Positions 7,973 to 15,934 are shown, numbered from the stretch's first letter. The stretch is 32,635 bases of DNA from Spirochaetales bacterium (GCA_030540405.1 JAUNWH010000034.1:1-32635); one strand, 5' to 3'. Program-made: numbers and translations. Notes: generated by a model from the sequence alone, not told the origin.

Positions 7973-9655
7973 ATGAATGCAAGTATGAATCCGAACGGAA
8001 AATATGCACGCATTGGCGACATTGAGCTTCCGAACAGAAAATGGCCTTCGAACAAAATAACAAAGGCTCCAGTCTGGTGTTCTGTTGATTTAAGAGATGG
8101 AAATCAGGCTCTTGTAAATCCAATGGGAATTGATACAAAGCTTGCGTTTTTTGATCTGCTTGTAAAACTTGGATTTAAAGAAATTGAAGTTGGATTTCCT
8201 GCTTCAAGCGACACCGAATACGAATTTATCCGCCGCCTTATTGAAGAAAATCATATTCCTGATGATGTTACGATTCAGGTTTTGTGCCAGGCGCGCGAGG
8301 CTCTTGTAAAGAAAACAATGGAATCTCTCAAAGGCTGCAAGCAGGCGATTTTCCATATTTACAATTCGACTTCCCCGGCGCAGAGAAAATATACTTTTAA
8401 TAAATCCAAAGAGGAAATCAAGCAGATTGCAGTTGACGGCGTAAAGTGCATAAAGTCCTGCCTTTCAGATGAAGATAGAAAAAGAATCCGCCTTGAATAT
8501 TCTCCGGAAAGTTTTTCGCACACTGAAATTGACTATGCGGTTGAAGTTTGCGAGGCTGTAAAAAATGAATGGGGCTGTTCTGCGGACAACAAGATTATTA
8601 TGAATCTTCCGACAACAGTTGAATGCTATACGCCGAATGTTTATGCAGATGCTATTGAATATTTTTCAGAGCATATTTCAGACCGCGAGAATATAATTAT
8701 AAGCACGCATTGCCACAATGACCGCGGAACTGGTGTTGCTTCCTGCGAGCTTGCTTTGCTTGCCGGAGCAGATAGAGTTGAAGGTTGCCTTTTTGGAAAT
8801 GGAGAGCGGACTGGAAATCTTGACATTGTGAATGTCGCATTGAATATGTACAGCCAGGGAATAGATCCTCAGCTTGATTTCCATGATATTCAGAGTGTCG
8901 GCGAGCTTTATACAAAGTTTACGGAAATGGAAATAAATCCGCGCACTCCTTATGTCGGCGAGCTTGTGTTTACTGCGTTCAGCGGAAGCCATCAGGACGC
9001 GATCAGAAAAGGAATGGCGGCGCGCACAAAAATGCCTAAAAACGCGCTTTGGGATGTTCCTTACATTCTCATCGATCCGCACGATATTGGAAGGCAGTAT
9101 GAAGGAATCATCAGAATCAACAGCCAGTCTGGAAAAGGTGGCGCAGCTTACATTCTTGAGCAGGAATACGGAATTTGTCTTCCAAAGGCAATGCATCCGG
9201 CTCTTGGCGAGCTGATAAAGAAAGCTGCTGACGAGTCCCAGCGCGAGCTTGACAAGACTGAAATTTACAACCTGTTTGTTAAGCACTGGCTTGAAGCAAA
9301 AGGAAATCTTTCAATTATTGATTTGGCGGAAACTCATCTTGAAGGAAAAGAAAACTCGGAGTCTACTTCTTGCCGCGCTGTTGTTGAATGGAAAGGAAAA
9401 CGCTATTCAATTGGAAAAACTGGAAACGGACCTCTTGACGCATTTGCAGGCGCGCTTTCTGAAATTCCAGCGCCTAACTTCAGCATAACGGCATTCCATG
9501 AGCATAGCGTTGGAACTGGAAACGATACTTCCGCAGTCGCCTATGTTCAGATTACGTGCGAAGACGGAAACCAGTACTGGGGAGCTGGAAAATCAACTAA
9601 CGTTGGACGCGCCGGTGTTGATGCTGTTGTAAGCGCCTTGAACCAGATAAAATAG
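7973..9655 (+). CDS. leuA: 2-isopropylmalate synthase
   Basis: This 560-residue enzyme condenses acetyl-CoA with 2-oxoisovalerate, the committed step of leucine synthesis. The DRE-TIM barrel shows the catalytic/metal motif VDLRDGNQAL (D39-Q45) and the metal-binding H246-C-H248-N-D250 followed by RGTG. The sequence and length match the longer LeuA form known from actinobacteria and yeast (type PRK03739), with a C-terminal allosteric LeuA domain from about residue 430. The start at 7973 is set by AGGGG (7963-7967) five nt upstream. The gene stands alone: no leuB, leuC or leuD is adjacent. Transcription is controlled by the leucine attenuator upstream, and feedback inhibition through the C-terminal domain is expected from the family. 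Confidence 0.95.
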   Translation: MNASMNPNGKYARIGDIELPNRKWPSNKITKAPVWCSVDLRDGNQALVNPMGIDTKLAFFDLLVKLGFKEIEVGFPASSDTEYEFIRRLIEENHIPDDVTIQVLCQAREALVKKTMESLKGCKQAIFHIYNSTSPAQRKYTFNKSKEEIKQIAVDGVKCIKSCLSDEDRKRIRLEYSPESFSHTEIDYAVEVCEAVKNEWGCSADNKIIMNLPTTVECYTPNVYADAIEYFSEHISDRENIIISTHCHNDRGTGVASCELALLAGADRVEGCLFGNGERTGNLDIVNVALNMYSQGIDPQLDFHDIQSVGELYTKFTEMEINPRTPYVGELVFTAFSGSHQDAIRKGMAARTKMPKNALWDVPYILIDPHDIGRQYEGIIRINSQSGKGGAAYILEQEYGICLPKAMHPALGELIKKAADESQRELDKTEIYNLFVKHWLEAKGNLSIIDLAETHLEGKENSESTSCRAVVEWKGKRYSIGKTGNGPLDAFAGALSEIPAPNFSITAFHEHSVGTGNDTSAVAYVQITCEDGNQYWGAGKSTNVGRAGVDAVVSALNQIK

Positions 9656-9665
9656 ATTTTATAGA

Positions 9666-9674
9666 ACTCAAAAA
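9666..9674 (+). repeat. Left copy of 9-bp direct repeat flanking palindromic element
   Basis: ACTCAAAAA here is repeated exactly at 9891-9899, immediately outside the two ends of the inverted-repeat element. This is the arrangement expected of a target-site duplication. Confidence 0.7.
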
Positions 9675-9890
9675 GCAGGGCAAACGCATTATAAATAATT
9701 TAAGTAAAGTTTGCGCGAAGGAACGGTTCGTGGGGCAAAAACACTCTGATTGTTGCGACCGCGTGAGCTGGCAATTCTATAGTTACTTTGCAACAATCAG
9801 CGTGTAGCGCATTATTGCGCGATTTTGAACCACGAAACCGTGACTGGGAGTCAGTTTTATGCTGAATACATTTATAATGCGTTTGCCCTG
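9675..9890. mobile_element. 216-bp MITE-like palindromic element with nested hairpins
   Basis: Ends at 9676-9696 and 9870-9890 are a perfect 21-bp inverted repeat beginning CAGGGCAAACGC. Inside are further pairings: CGGTTCGTGG (9724-9733) with 9830-9840 (one bulged A); CAAAA (9736-9740) with 9823-9827; ACAC plus CTGATTGTTGC (9741-9756) with 9790-9805 (one mismatch); a hairpin at 9807-9820 (GCGCA, 4-nt loop, TGCGC); and one at 9841-9853 (TGACT, GGG, AGTCA). There is no coding capacity. Flanking 9-bp direct repeats suggest insertion by a transposase supplied elsewhere. This gap between leuA and the permease operon (9656-9988) contains, besides the element, a promoter and a weak hairpin. A structured RNA is the alternative reading. 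Confidence 0.7.
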
Positions 9891-9899
9891 ACTCAAAAA
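9891..9899 (+). repeat. Right copy of 9-bp direct repeat flanking palindromic element
   Basis: ACTCAAAAA matches 9666-9674 exactly and abuts the right end of the inverted repeat at 9890. Confidence 0.7.
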
Positions 9900-9909
9900 T
9901 TTTTCTTCA

Positions 9910-9938
9910 TTGAATTGCATAGAAAAATCTGTTATAAT
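9910..9938 (+). promoter_or_regulatory. Promoter of the permease/LolA-like operon
   Basis: TTGAAT (9910-9915), a 17-nt spacer and a perfect TATAAT (9933-9938) predict a start near 9945. That gives a leader of about 44 nt with GGGA (9979-9982) as ribosome site for the ATG at 9989. Confidence 0.75.
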
Positions 9939-9939
9939 G

Positions 9940-9976
9940 CAGTCGCTCTTATTTTTGGGCGGCTGTAATTTTTTTT
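9940..9976 (+). terminator. Possible terminator for read-through from leuA, overlapping the new start site
   Basis: CAGTCGC (9940-9946) and GCGGCTG (9959-9965) can form a 7-bp stem with one U-G pair and a 12-nt loop, followed by TAATTTTTTTT. Transcripts from the promoter at 9910-9938 would start inside the first arm and so escape it, whereas transcripts arriving from leuA would carry the full hairpin. Confidence 0.4.
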
Positions 9977-9988
9977 CTGGGACTGAAA

Positions 9989-11410
9989 ATGCTTTTTTAT
10001 TTGGCTTTTAAGAATATCGTATCAAGAAAAAGCTCGTTTGTTATTGTTCTTTTTATTGCGTTTGCCGTTATGCTTATGGCTGTTATAAATTCAGTTTTTG
10101 ACAGCACAGAAAACGGAATTGAAAAAGTTTTTTCCAAAAGTTTTACAGGCGACCTTGCAGTTTTTCCAAAAAGTGATATTCCGCTGAGCCTTTTCGGGGA
10201 TGAAACTCCAGTAACTGGAACTCTTACAAAAATAAATACGCTTGTTCCTTTCAATGAAATTTCAAACTGCCTGAATTCGATTCCTGAGATAGAAAAAAGT
10301 GTTCCGCAGGTAACAGGAACTGCCGCTTTGGAATTTAACGGAAAAAGAACGCCTGTCTGGATTTTTGGAGTTCCTGCTGAAAAATATTTTGACTGCATGT
10401 CTTCTATAAAAATTCTTGAAGGTTCGCCTTTTGCAGATTCCGAAAGAGGCGTGATGCTTTCAAAAAAATATGCGCAGGAAATGGGTGTTTCAATTGGAGA
10501 CACAGTTCAGTTTCTTGTTGTTGACGGTCCGACTTTTAGAATCCGCGCAGCAAAGCTTTCTTGCATTTATGAATATCCTGTTGAAAATTCCACACTTGAC
10601 AGAATTGTTCTTGCCGACGCTTTTACTGTCCGTTCGCTTATGGATATGTCTGAATCTGTTGCGGACACTTCCTTTATTGGAGAAGAAAAAACAGATTTGC
10701 TTGAAAGTGATTTGGATATTGAGTCTCTTTTTGACGATGCGGAAGATGTAGGCGCAGTCATTGTTGAAAATCCATTTGAAGAAATTCAGCCTGAACTGGA
10801 AGAGCCAAAAACTTTTGACAGTTCTTCCTGGAATTATATTGTCTGCTCTCTTGCTCAAGGTGAAAATCCAAAGAAATCAATAAGGAATTTGAATCGGATT
10901 TTTAAAAAGAATTCCTGGCCTGTGCGTGCTGTTGCTTGGAGAACTGCGGCTGGAAGCACTGCTTTGTATCTTTACTGGATGCGAGTTATTTTCAATGCGG
11001 GCGTAATTGTTATCCTTGTGGCGGGATTTATAATCATAAACAATACGCTTGTTGTAAATGTTCTTAACCGAACTCAGGAAATTGGAACTTTAAGAGCGCA
11101 GGGAGCTTCAAGAGCTTTTGTTTCGCTTCAGTGCATGACAGAAACTTTTATGCTTACAATAACGGCTGGAGTTTTAGGCTGCATTTTTGGCGCTATATGC
11201 ACGTCTATATTGTCTTCCATGAACATTGAATTTAAAAATGTTTTTCTGATTCAGCTTTTTGGAACTGATCATCTTGAAGTTGCAACGTCATTTTCAATTA
11301 TGTGCAAGTCAATGCTTCTTTCTGTCTTGCTTGGACTTTTAGGCTGGATTTATCCTGTTAGAACCGCTTTGAAAGTCAATCCTGTTCAGGCTATGCAGGG
11401 GGCAGTCTGA
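9989..11410 (+). CDS. FtsX/LolC-type ABC transporter permease (first of pair)
   Basis: This 473-residue inner-membrane protein has the MacB/LolC layout: one N-terminal membrane helix (about 13-35), a large periplasmic domain (36-325), and three C-terminal helices (about 333-355, 385-410, 430-455) forming the FtsX domain. The cytoplasmic-side motif NRTQEIGTLRAQGASR is the usual coupling region for the ATPase. An unusual acidic stretch of about 50 residues (roughly 228-275, rich in Asp and Glu) is inserted in the periplasmic domain. It overlaps the next gene by one base (TGATG). Related pumps move lipoproteins, peptides or lipids; the cargo here is unknown. No ATPase subunit is encoded nearby. 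Confidence 0.88.
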   Translation: MLFYLAFKNIVSRKSSFVIVLFIAFAVMLMAVINSVFDSTENGIEKVFSKSFTGDLAVFPKSDIPLSLFGDETPVTGTLTKINTLVPFNEISNCLNSIPEIEKSVPQVTGTAALEFNGKRTPVWIFGVPAEKYFDCMSSIKILEGSPFADSERGVMLSKKYAQEMGVSIGDTVQFLVVDGPTFRIRAAKLSCIYEYPVENSTLDRIVLADAFTVRSLMDMSESVADTSFIGEEKTDLLESDLDIESLFDDAEDVGAVIVENPFEEIQPELEEPKTFDSSSWNYIVCSLAQGENPKKSIRNLNRIFKKNSWPVRAVAWRTAAGSTALYLYWMRVIFNAGVIVILVAGFIIINNTLVVNVLNRTQEIGTLRAQGASRAFVSLQCMTETFMLTITAGVLGCIFGAICTSILSSMNIEFKNVFLIQLFGTDHLEVATSFSIMCKSMLLSVLLGLLGWIYPVRTALKVNPVQAMQGAV

Positions 11411-12696
11411 TGAACTACGCTAAGTTTTCTGTCCGCTCGTTGCTTTTAAGGTGGCGGCAGTACATTTCACTTTTTTTGGTTTGCGCTGTTGGAACTGGAA
11501 TTTCGCTTTTTTCTTTTTTCCTTATAAACGGAATGCTGGCTTCTCTTTCCATGAAGGCTGAAATTTATTACGGCGGAAACTATCAATTCTTAGGCGGAAG
11601 AAATAATTTGGAATTTTATGACTGCCGGGAATTTGTTGAAAAGCTTTCTAAAATTTTTCCGGCTGAAACTGTTATTTCCCCAAGATTTGATTTTGAGGCT
11701 TCTTCTGCTTCGTTTTATTATGAAGGTGTTGAAGTCCGTCAGCGTGTAATAAAAGGCGTTGACTTTGAGAAAGAAAAAATTCTGTTTTCAAAATTCAACT
11801 ATGTGCAGGGAAGCGCAGACGGAATTGCAGGAACAAACGGCATTTTGATTTCAGAAAAAATTGCCTCTATGCTGGAAGTTTCAACTGGAGATTCTATAAC
11901 CTTTATGCTTAGAACTGGCCCCGGCTACATAAATACAGTTCAGCTTGTTGTAAAAGGCATTTTCAAGGATTCAAGCGTGTTTGGAACTTACACTTCTTAT
12001 GTTGATATTGATTTTCTGCGGAAAGCTTATTGCTCGCCGGAATTTTATGCAAACAGAATTGGAATATTTTTTCCTGATTCACTTCCTTCTGCAAAAGACA
12101 CTTTGAAATATCAGGCTCTTCTTGAAAAAGAATTTAATATGTTTAGACTGGTTAATGATAAGTATGATTTTTATGATCCTCTTTTAGCTGGGCAATTCAG
12201 CGAGCCGATTTATGCGTTTATAGCTTTGGATGCAAACATGGAAGATTTGGGCGTTATAATCGATGCAATGAAAATAATAACTTCGCTTGTAATTGCGGCT
12301 CTTGTAATAATAATTGTTGTTGGAATCAGCAGCACTTATAAAGTTATTGTAATGAAGCGCATAAATGAAATTGGAATTTACAAGGCGATTGGAATGGAAT
12401 GCGGCTCTGTTGTTTTGCTTTTGCTGAGCGAAGCACTTGTGCTTTTAATTTCTGGCTGTGTGTGCGGCTGGGGATTTTGCTTGCTTTTGGAATTTATTGT
12501 AAAGCAGTTTAATTTTTCTTTTATTCCGGCATTTGATATGTTTTTGACAAACGGATATATTGTTCCCATGAACTCTTTTGGCGGCGCAATCCTGATTTTT
12601 GCAGTTATAATTTTTACTACAATTACCGCAGTTTTGTTTTCGCTTAGAACTGCTATAAGAATTACGCCAGTTCAGGCATTGACTGTAACAGAATGA
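11410..12696 (+). CDS. FtsX/LolC-type ABC transporter permease (second of pair)
   Basis: This 428-residue permease has the same architecture as its neighbour: helix 1 (about 17-42), a periplasmic domain, then helices near 287-310, 335-365 and 388-415. The coupling segment reads MKRINEIGIYKAIGMECG. The two permeases probably form a heterodimer like LolC-LolE, since they are translationally coupled (1-nt overlap) and followed by a LolA-like carrier. It lacks the acidic insert of the first permease. The ATP-binding partner must be encoded elsewhere. Confidence 0.88.
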   Translation: MNYAKFSVRSLLLRWRQYISLFLVCAVGTGISLFSFFLINGMLASLSMKAEIYYGGNYQFLGGRNNLEFYDCREFVEKLSKIFPAETVISPRFDFEASSASFYYEGVEVRQRVIKGVDFEKEKILFSKFNYVQGSADGIAGTNGILISEKIASMLEVSTGDSITFMLRTGPGYINTVQLVVKGIFKDSSVFGTYTSYVDIDFLRKAYCSPEFYANRIGIFFPDSLPSAKDTLKYQALLEKEFNMFRLVNDKYDFYDPLLAGQFSEPIYAFIALDANMEDLGVIIDAMKIITSLVIAALVIIIVVGISSTYKVIVMKRINEIGIYKAIGMECGSVVLLLLSEALVLLISGCVCGWGFCLLLEFIVKQFNFSFIPAFDMFLTNGYIVPMNSFGGAILIFAVIIFTTITAVLFSLRTAIRITPVQALTVTE

Positions 12697-12745
12697 ATCT
12701 ATGCTTGTTAATAATTTAAAAGTTAAGATATTTAATGGATGGACT

Positions 12746-13534
12746 ATGAAAAATTTTAAGAAAATTGTCAGCTTTGTTTTTTTTGTTTCCGCAGGAATTT
12801 CTGCTTTTGCGGCTTCCCATGACGAGCTTTTAAAGCAGGCGCAGGAAAACACAGCTTTTTACGGAACGGACTTTAAAGGATTTTATTCTGTTGTTCAAGA
12901 AAAGCCGGGCGAAGGAAAAAATGTTACAGAAGCCATTATGTACCGTAGAGACAGCGAGGCGAAATGGACAATTCTTGTTACAGGTCCTGCAAAAGACAAA
13001 GGAAAAGGCTATCTTCAGTATGACAACAATATCTGGTTCTATGATCCTGCCGACCATAGATTCACATTTACAAGCGCGCGGGACAAATTTCAAAATACAA
13101 ATGCGAACAATTCAGACTTTGCGCCGCAGTTTTATTACAGAGATTATTCAATAGAAAGTTCTTCGGAAGTAATGCTTGGAAAACTTGAATGTGTAATGTT
13201 TGTTCTAAAAGCAAAAGTTCAAAATGTGGATTATCCTGAATTGCATCTTTGGGTTACAAAAAGTGACGGGCTTGTGCGCAAAAAGGAAGATTACAGCCTT
13301 TCTGGGCAGAAACTTAGAACAACAGCGATTCCTTCGTATCAGATAGTTCAATCTTCCAGCCAAAATTATTATATTCCTGTAAAAATGCTTATTACGGACA
13401 ATTTGCGCGGAAAGAAAATCGGTGAAAAAACTCAGTTCGAGCGCACTCAGATTACAATTACAAATATAACTTTTGACCGTGTGGAAAATTCAGTTTACAC
13501 AAAGCCTTATCTCGAAATGATGAGCGAAAAGTAA
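12746..13534 (+). CDS. LolA-like outer-membrane lipoprotein-sorting protein
   Basis: The 262-residue product has a signal peptide (MKNFKKIVSFVFFVSAGISAFA) cut near residue 22 and a domain of the LolA-like family (PF17131 type). Family-typical segments are KGKGYLQYDNNIWFYDP and the NSDFAPQFYYRDYSIE region. Such proteins are half-barrel carriers of lipidated or hydrophobic cargo across the periplasm. An in-frame ATG at 12701 would add 15 residues ahead of the signal peptide; ATG 12746 is preferred because it gives a clean signal sequence. It follows the permease pair by 49 nt and precedes the barrel gene by 1 nt, supporting one export pathway. Cargo unknown. Confidence 0.85.
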   Translation: MKNFKKIVSFVFFVSAGISAFAASHDELLKQAQENTAFYGTDFKGFYSVVQEKPGEGKNVTEAIMYRRDSEAKWTILVTGPAKDKGKGYLQYDNNIWFYDPADHRFTFTSARDKFQNTNANNSDFAPQFYYRDYSIESSSEVMLGKLECVMFVLKAKVQNVDYPELHLWVTKSDGLVRKKEDYSLSGQKLRTTAIPSYQIVQSSSQNYYIPVKMLITDNLRGKKIGEKTQFERTQITITNITFDRVENSVYTKPYLEMMSEK

Positions 13535-13535
13535 A

Positions 13536-14831
13536 ATGAAGCGGATTTTTTTTATAACGGTGTTTTTCTTTTGCATTTCGCTTGGTTTTTCGCAGGCGGA
13601 TGATGATGTTTCGTTTGATGAAGACGTGCTTTTTTCAGAATCAGAAGACATTGTCGTTGAGCAGTCTGATGCGTCGGAATATGTTTCCTCCAAGCAGTCA
13701 GTTAAGATTGGAACTTCTGAGTATTTTATCCCGCTGAAATTTACAGGCCATTTTGAATCTGACTTTGGATATTACGGAACAAAGCACAATCAGAATTCTG
13801 AAAATGGTGAATTTAAAAATTCCCTTTATTTTGACTTGTCGAATTATATTTATTTTATGGCGCGTCTGGATAAAACACTTTCTGTGCGCGGAACAACAAG
13901 CGTAAAGTTTCCACCTAAAAAAGATTCCATAAAACTTGATGAGCTTTATTTTGACTATTTGATTTGGGACAGAATTTACATTACGGCAGGAAAAAAGGCG
14001 ACTACCTGGGGATACACAAGACTTTTCAGCGGCGAAAATGCATACAGCCTTTATACAGATACTGACTATGATAAACTTACCGAAGAAGAAAAAGAGCAAA
14101 TCCGCCAGACAATCGAAAAACAAGGTTATCTTTACACAAATATTTTAAGCGACAGTTCCGACACAGTGTCTGGACTTTTGCGAATTCCTTTTTGGACAGG
14201 TACTTTATCTGGAATAGTTTTGTACAATGGAGCTTCAACAGAGCCTGAATTTGAGGATATTTCTGTGGCAGGTTCTCTTGAAATGACGTTTATTCATGCA
14301 ACTTTCAATATTTTTGGAAGAAAAAATCCCAAGTCAGAAACAGGCTCAACTCCAGTAATTGTCGGCGCGGAAGCAAAGAGGACTGTTTGGGGAACAGATA
14401 TTTATGCTCAGGGAATCGGAAAGCTTGCGGACGACCACCGTGATATTTCAAAGTATGTTTTTACAGGCGGATTTTATCATTTGTGGGACGGTCATGATCC
14501 GAATTTTGGCTTGAATTTTGAATTTCAGGATTCTTACAACAAAGAGCTTGAAAAAAATAGTTGCCGTATTTATCTTGATATGGGCTTGAAGCGTCTTGGA
14601 AAAAACAAAGACATGAAGTTTGGCTTGCAGTGGCAGCATATTATAAAAAGTGAAACCGAAGACGACAAAAGCGGCCTTGTAAAATTTGGATTTATGAAAT
14701 CCGGGCTTTTTCCGAATGCGGAATGGAACACAGGAATTGAAGTGCGTTATCATCAAGTTGATGCAAACTACGAAAATAAAATTTATATGGTTCGGCTTGG
14801 AAGTTCAATTCAGATAAAAATGGACTATTAA
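13536..14831 (+). CDS. Outer-membrane beta-barrel protein, unknown function
   Basis: The 431-residue protein has a signal peptide (MKRIFFITVFFFCISLGFSQ) and then an acidic linker (about residues 21-50, many Asp/Glu/Ser). After that come alternating amphipathic strands with many aromatic residues and a C-terminus ending in MDY, typical of a monomeric outer-membrane barrel. The ATG lies one base after the stop of the LolA-like gene, so translation is coupled. In proteobacteria LolA-like proteins are often next to RND/MMPL pumps and DUF1302-type barrels; this may be an analogous outer-membrane end of the pathway, but I cannot place it in a named family. Confidence 0.7.
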   Translation: MKRIFFITVFFFCISLGFSQADDDVSFDEDVLFSESEDIVVEQSDASEYVSSKQSVKIGTSEYFIPLKFTGHFESDFGYYGTKHNQNSENGEFKNSLYFDLSNYIYFMARLDKTLSVRGTTSVKFPPKKDSIKLDELYFDYLIWDRIYITAGKKATTWGYTRLFSGENAYSLYTDTDYDKLTEEEKEQIRQTIEKQGYLYTNILSDSSDTVSGLLRIPFWTGTLSGIVLYNGASTEPEFEDISVAGSLEMTFIHATFNIFGRKNPKSETGSTPVIVGAEAKRTVWGTDIYAQGIGKLADDHRDISKYVFTGGFYHLWDGHDPNFGLNFEFQDSYNKELEKNSCRIYLDMGLKRLGKNKDMKFGLQWQHIIKSETEDDKSGLVKFGFMKSGLFPNAEWNTGIEVRYHQVDANYENKIYMVRLGSSIQIKMDY

Positions 14832-14844
14832 GCAGCTGTTTATG

Positions 14845-14873
14845 TTGATTTTCTGCGGAAATATATATAATAT
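14845..14873 (+). promoter_or_regulatory. Probable promoter of the 14952 gene pair
   Basis: TTGATT (14845-14850) is followed by TATAAT (14866-14871, 15-nt spacer) or by TAATAT (14868-14873, 17-nt spacer). Either predicts a leader of about 75 nt, which contains the inverted repeat at 14888-14923. Confidence 0.5.
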
Positions 14874-14887
14874 TATTTCTATAGAGT

Positions 14888-14923
14888 ATTTCTAAAAATT
14901 GCTTTTTCTGGCTTTTTAGAAAT
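14888..14923. repeat. 11-bp perfect inverted repeat in the leader of the 14952 gene
   Basis: ATTTCTAAAAA (14888-14898) and TTTTTAGAAAT (14913-14923) are exact reverse complements around a 14-nt loop. The following sequence is A-rich, not T-rich, so it is not a rightward terminator. It could be an operator or an mRNA hairpin; leftward there is also no convincing U tract. Confidence 0.5.
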
Positions 14924-14951
14924 TGCTTACAATAAAAAAAGCGAGGTGTTT

Positions 14952-15290
14952 ATGGCTGTTCAGCCTATAGATCTTTCTACCATTTATTCTCAGATGGATA
15001 AGATTGGGCAGTTCAATGCTTCGCAAGTCCAGACTGCAAGCATGGCGAACAGGCAGCATCTGGAAAAAACAGCCCAGCAGCAGACTCAAAAAGCCCAGAC
15101 TGTTACAGAAACTTCCCAAAGCGAGGATTCTTCAAAAATCAAGGCGGATGTGAGCCAAGGCGGGGGAGCTGGACAAGGACTTTTGCAGGGAGAAGGAAAA
15201 TCCGCAAAGCAAGAGCCGGAACTAAAAAAGCCTACTGTCTACGAAATAAAAGATCCGAATCTTGGACAGCATATTGATGTTACAAGCTGA
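14952..15290 (+). CDS. Hypothetical Gln-rich small protein
   Basis: I do not recognise this 112-residue protein. The first 50 residues include an ordered segment (AVQPIDLSTIYSQMDKIGQF), and the rest is hydrophilic, rich in Gln, Ser, Lys and Gly, and probably disordered. There is no signal peptide or membrane helix. The ATG at 14952 is preferred over an in-frame GTG at 14946 because GAGG (14943-14946) sits 5 nt upstream. It is followed after 5 nt by the membrane-anchored coiled-coil gene, so the two are probably co-transcribed. Confidence 0.65.
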   Translation: MAVQPIDLSTIYSQMDKIGQFNASQVQTASMANRQHLEKTAQQQTQKAQTVTETSQSEDSSKIKADVSQGGGAGQGLLQGEGKSAKQEPELKKPTVYEIKDPNLGQHIDVTS

Positions 15291-15295
15291 AAAAA

Positions 15296-15874
15296 ATGCC
15301 GTTTGCGTTGACCATTGCTGTTTTTATAATATTTTTCAATATACTCATGTGGGTTTTCTTTTTTAAGAAGTTTAATGCTTTTTTTTCCACAGATAAAATT
15401 ATTGAAGAAACAAATGAAAAAGCAAAAGAAATTATCAAGAGCATAAATTTCAATGCTGGAAGAAATATTGATTTAATAGAAGACAAAATCAAGCAGTTAA
15501 AAGCTATTTCCGCGGAAGCTGAACGCAAAATCGGAATGCTAAAAAAAGAGCTTTCTCTTGCTGAAAAATCAAAGTCATTTCAGAAAAAACTGGACTCTGC
15601 TTCCAAAAATTCCTTTATGCAAGGCGACTTGTTTTTTACAGAAAAAGCGAAAAATGAGCTTGGAATAAAAAATCTGCCTAAGCCGGAAGTTGAAGTCAGA
15701 AAAATTCCTGTAGTTGAGCCAGAGCTTTTTATGGCGGAAAATCCTATTGTTCACAAAAAAGACTTTAAAACTCAAGTTTTGGAACTCCGCGCTCTTGGAA
15801 TTCCCGCTGAAGAAATTGCAAGAAAAACAGGCAGAAGCATTCAAGAAGTAAAACTTGTAATTGAATTTTCTTAG
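15296..15874 (+). CDS. Membrane-anchored coiled-coil protein with C-terminal HTH-like segment
   Basis: The 192-residue protein has one N-terminal membrane helix (about 4-24), a charged coiled coil (about 35-105), a linker, and a short C-terminal helix-turn-helix-like segment (LRALGIPAEEIARKTGRSIQEVKLVIEF). This order of parts resembles DUF6115/SwrB-type proteins, which in Bacillus affect flagellar assembly. That is only a resemblance of layout and of the last 30 residues. It starts 5 nt after the preceding gene and has no strong ribosome site. A role at the membrane, possibly in motility, is a guess. Confidence 0.65.
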   Translation: MPFALTIAVFIIFFNILMWVFFFKKFNAFFSTDKIIEETNEKAKEIIKSINFNAGRNIDLIEDKIKQLKAISAEAERKIGMLKKELSLAEKSKSFQKKLDSASKNSFMQGDLFFTEKAKNELGIKNLPKPEVEVRKIPVVEPELFMAENPIVHKKDFKTQVLELRALGIPAEEIARKTGRSIQEVKLVIEFS

Positions 15875-15896
15875 TTTTTTATACTTTTTATGGACT

Positions 15897-15933
15897 TGTT
15901 TTAATAAATATTTTCCCAAAACAGCTTTTTTTT
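15897..15933 (+). terminator. Weak terminator after the coiled-coil gene
   Basis: TGTTTT (15897-15902) and AAAACA (15918-15923) can pair around a 15-nt loop, with T8 at 15926-15933. The stem is only 6 bp and AT-rich. It ends right before the -35 box of the galM promoter. Confidence 0.35.
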
Positions 15934-15934
15934 C

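Noticed and set aside
8678..9286. 202-codon open frame on the minus strand inside leuA
   Set aside because: It is fully antisense to the well-conserved leuA, has no recognisable motifs, and its composition reflects the codon pattern of the real gene.
9675..9890. tmRNA, 6S RNA, RNase P RNA, retron RNA or integron attC site
   Set aside because: No tRNA-like end, no P-loop or SRP-type conserved words, no reverse transcriptase or integrase gene nearby, and the ends do not match attC core sites. The flanking 9-bp repeats favour a mobile element, although a structured RNA is not excluded.
9997..10503. 168-codon open frame on the minus strand inside the first permease gene
   Set aside because: It is a shadow of the permease frame with no ribosome site or family features.
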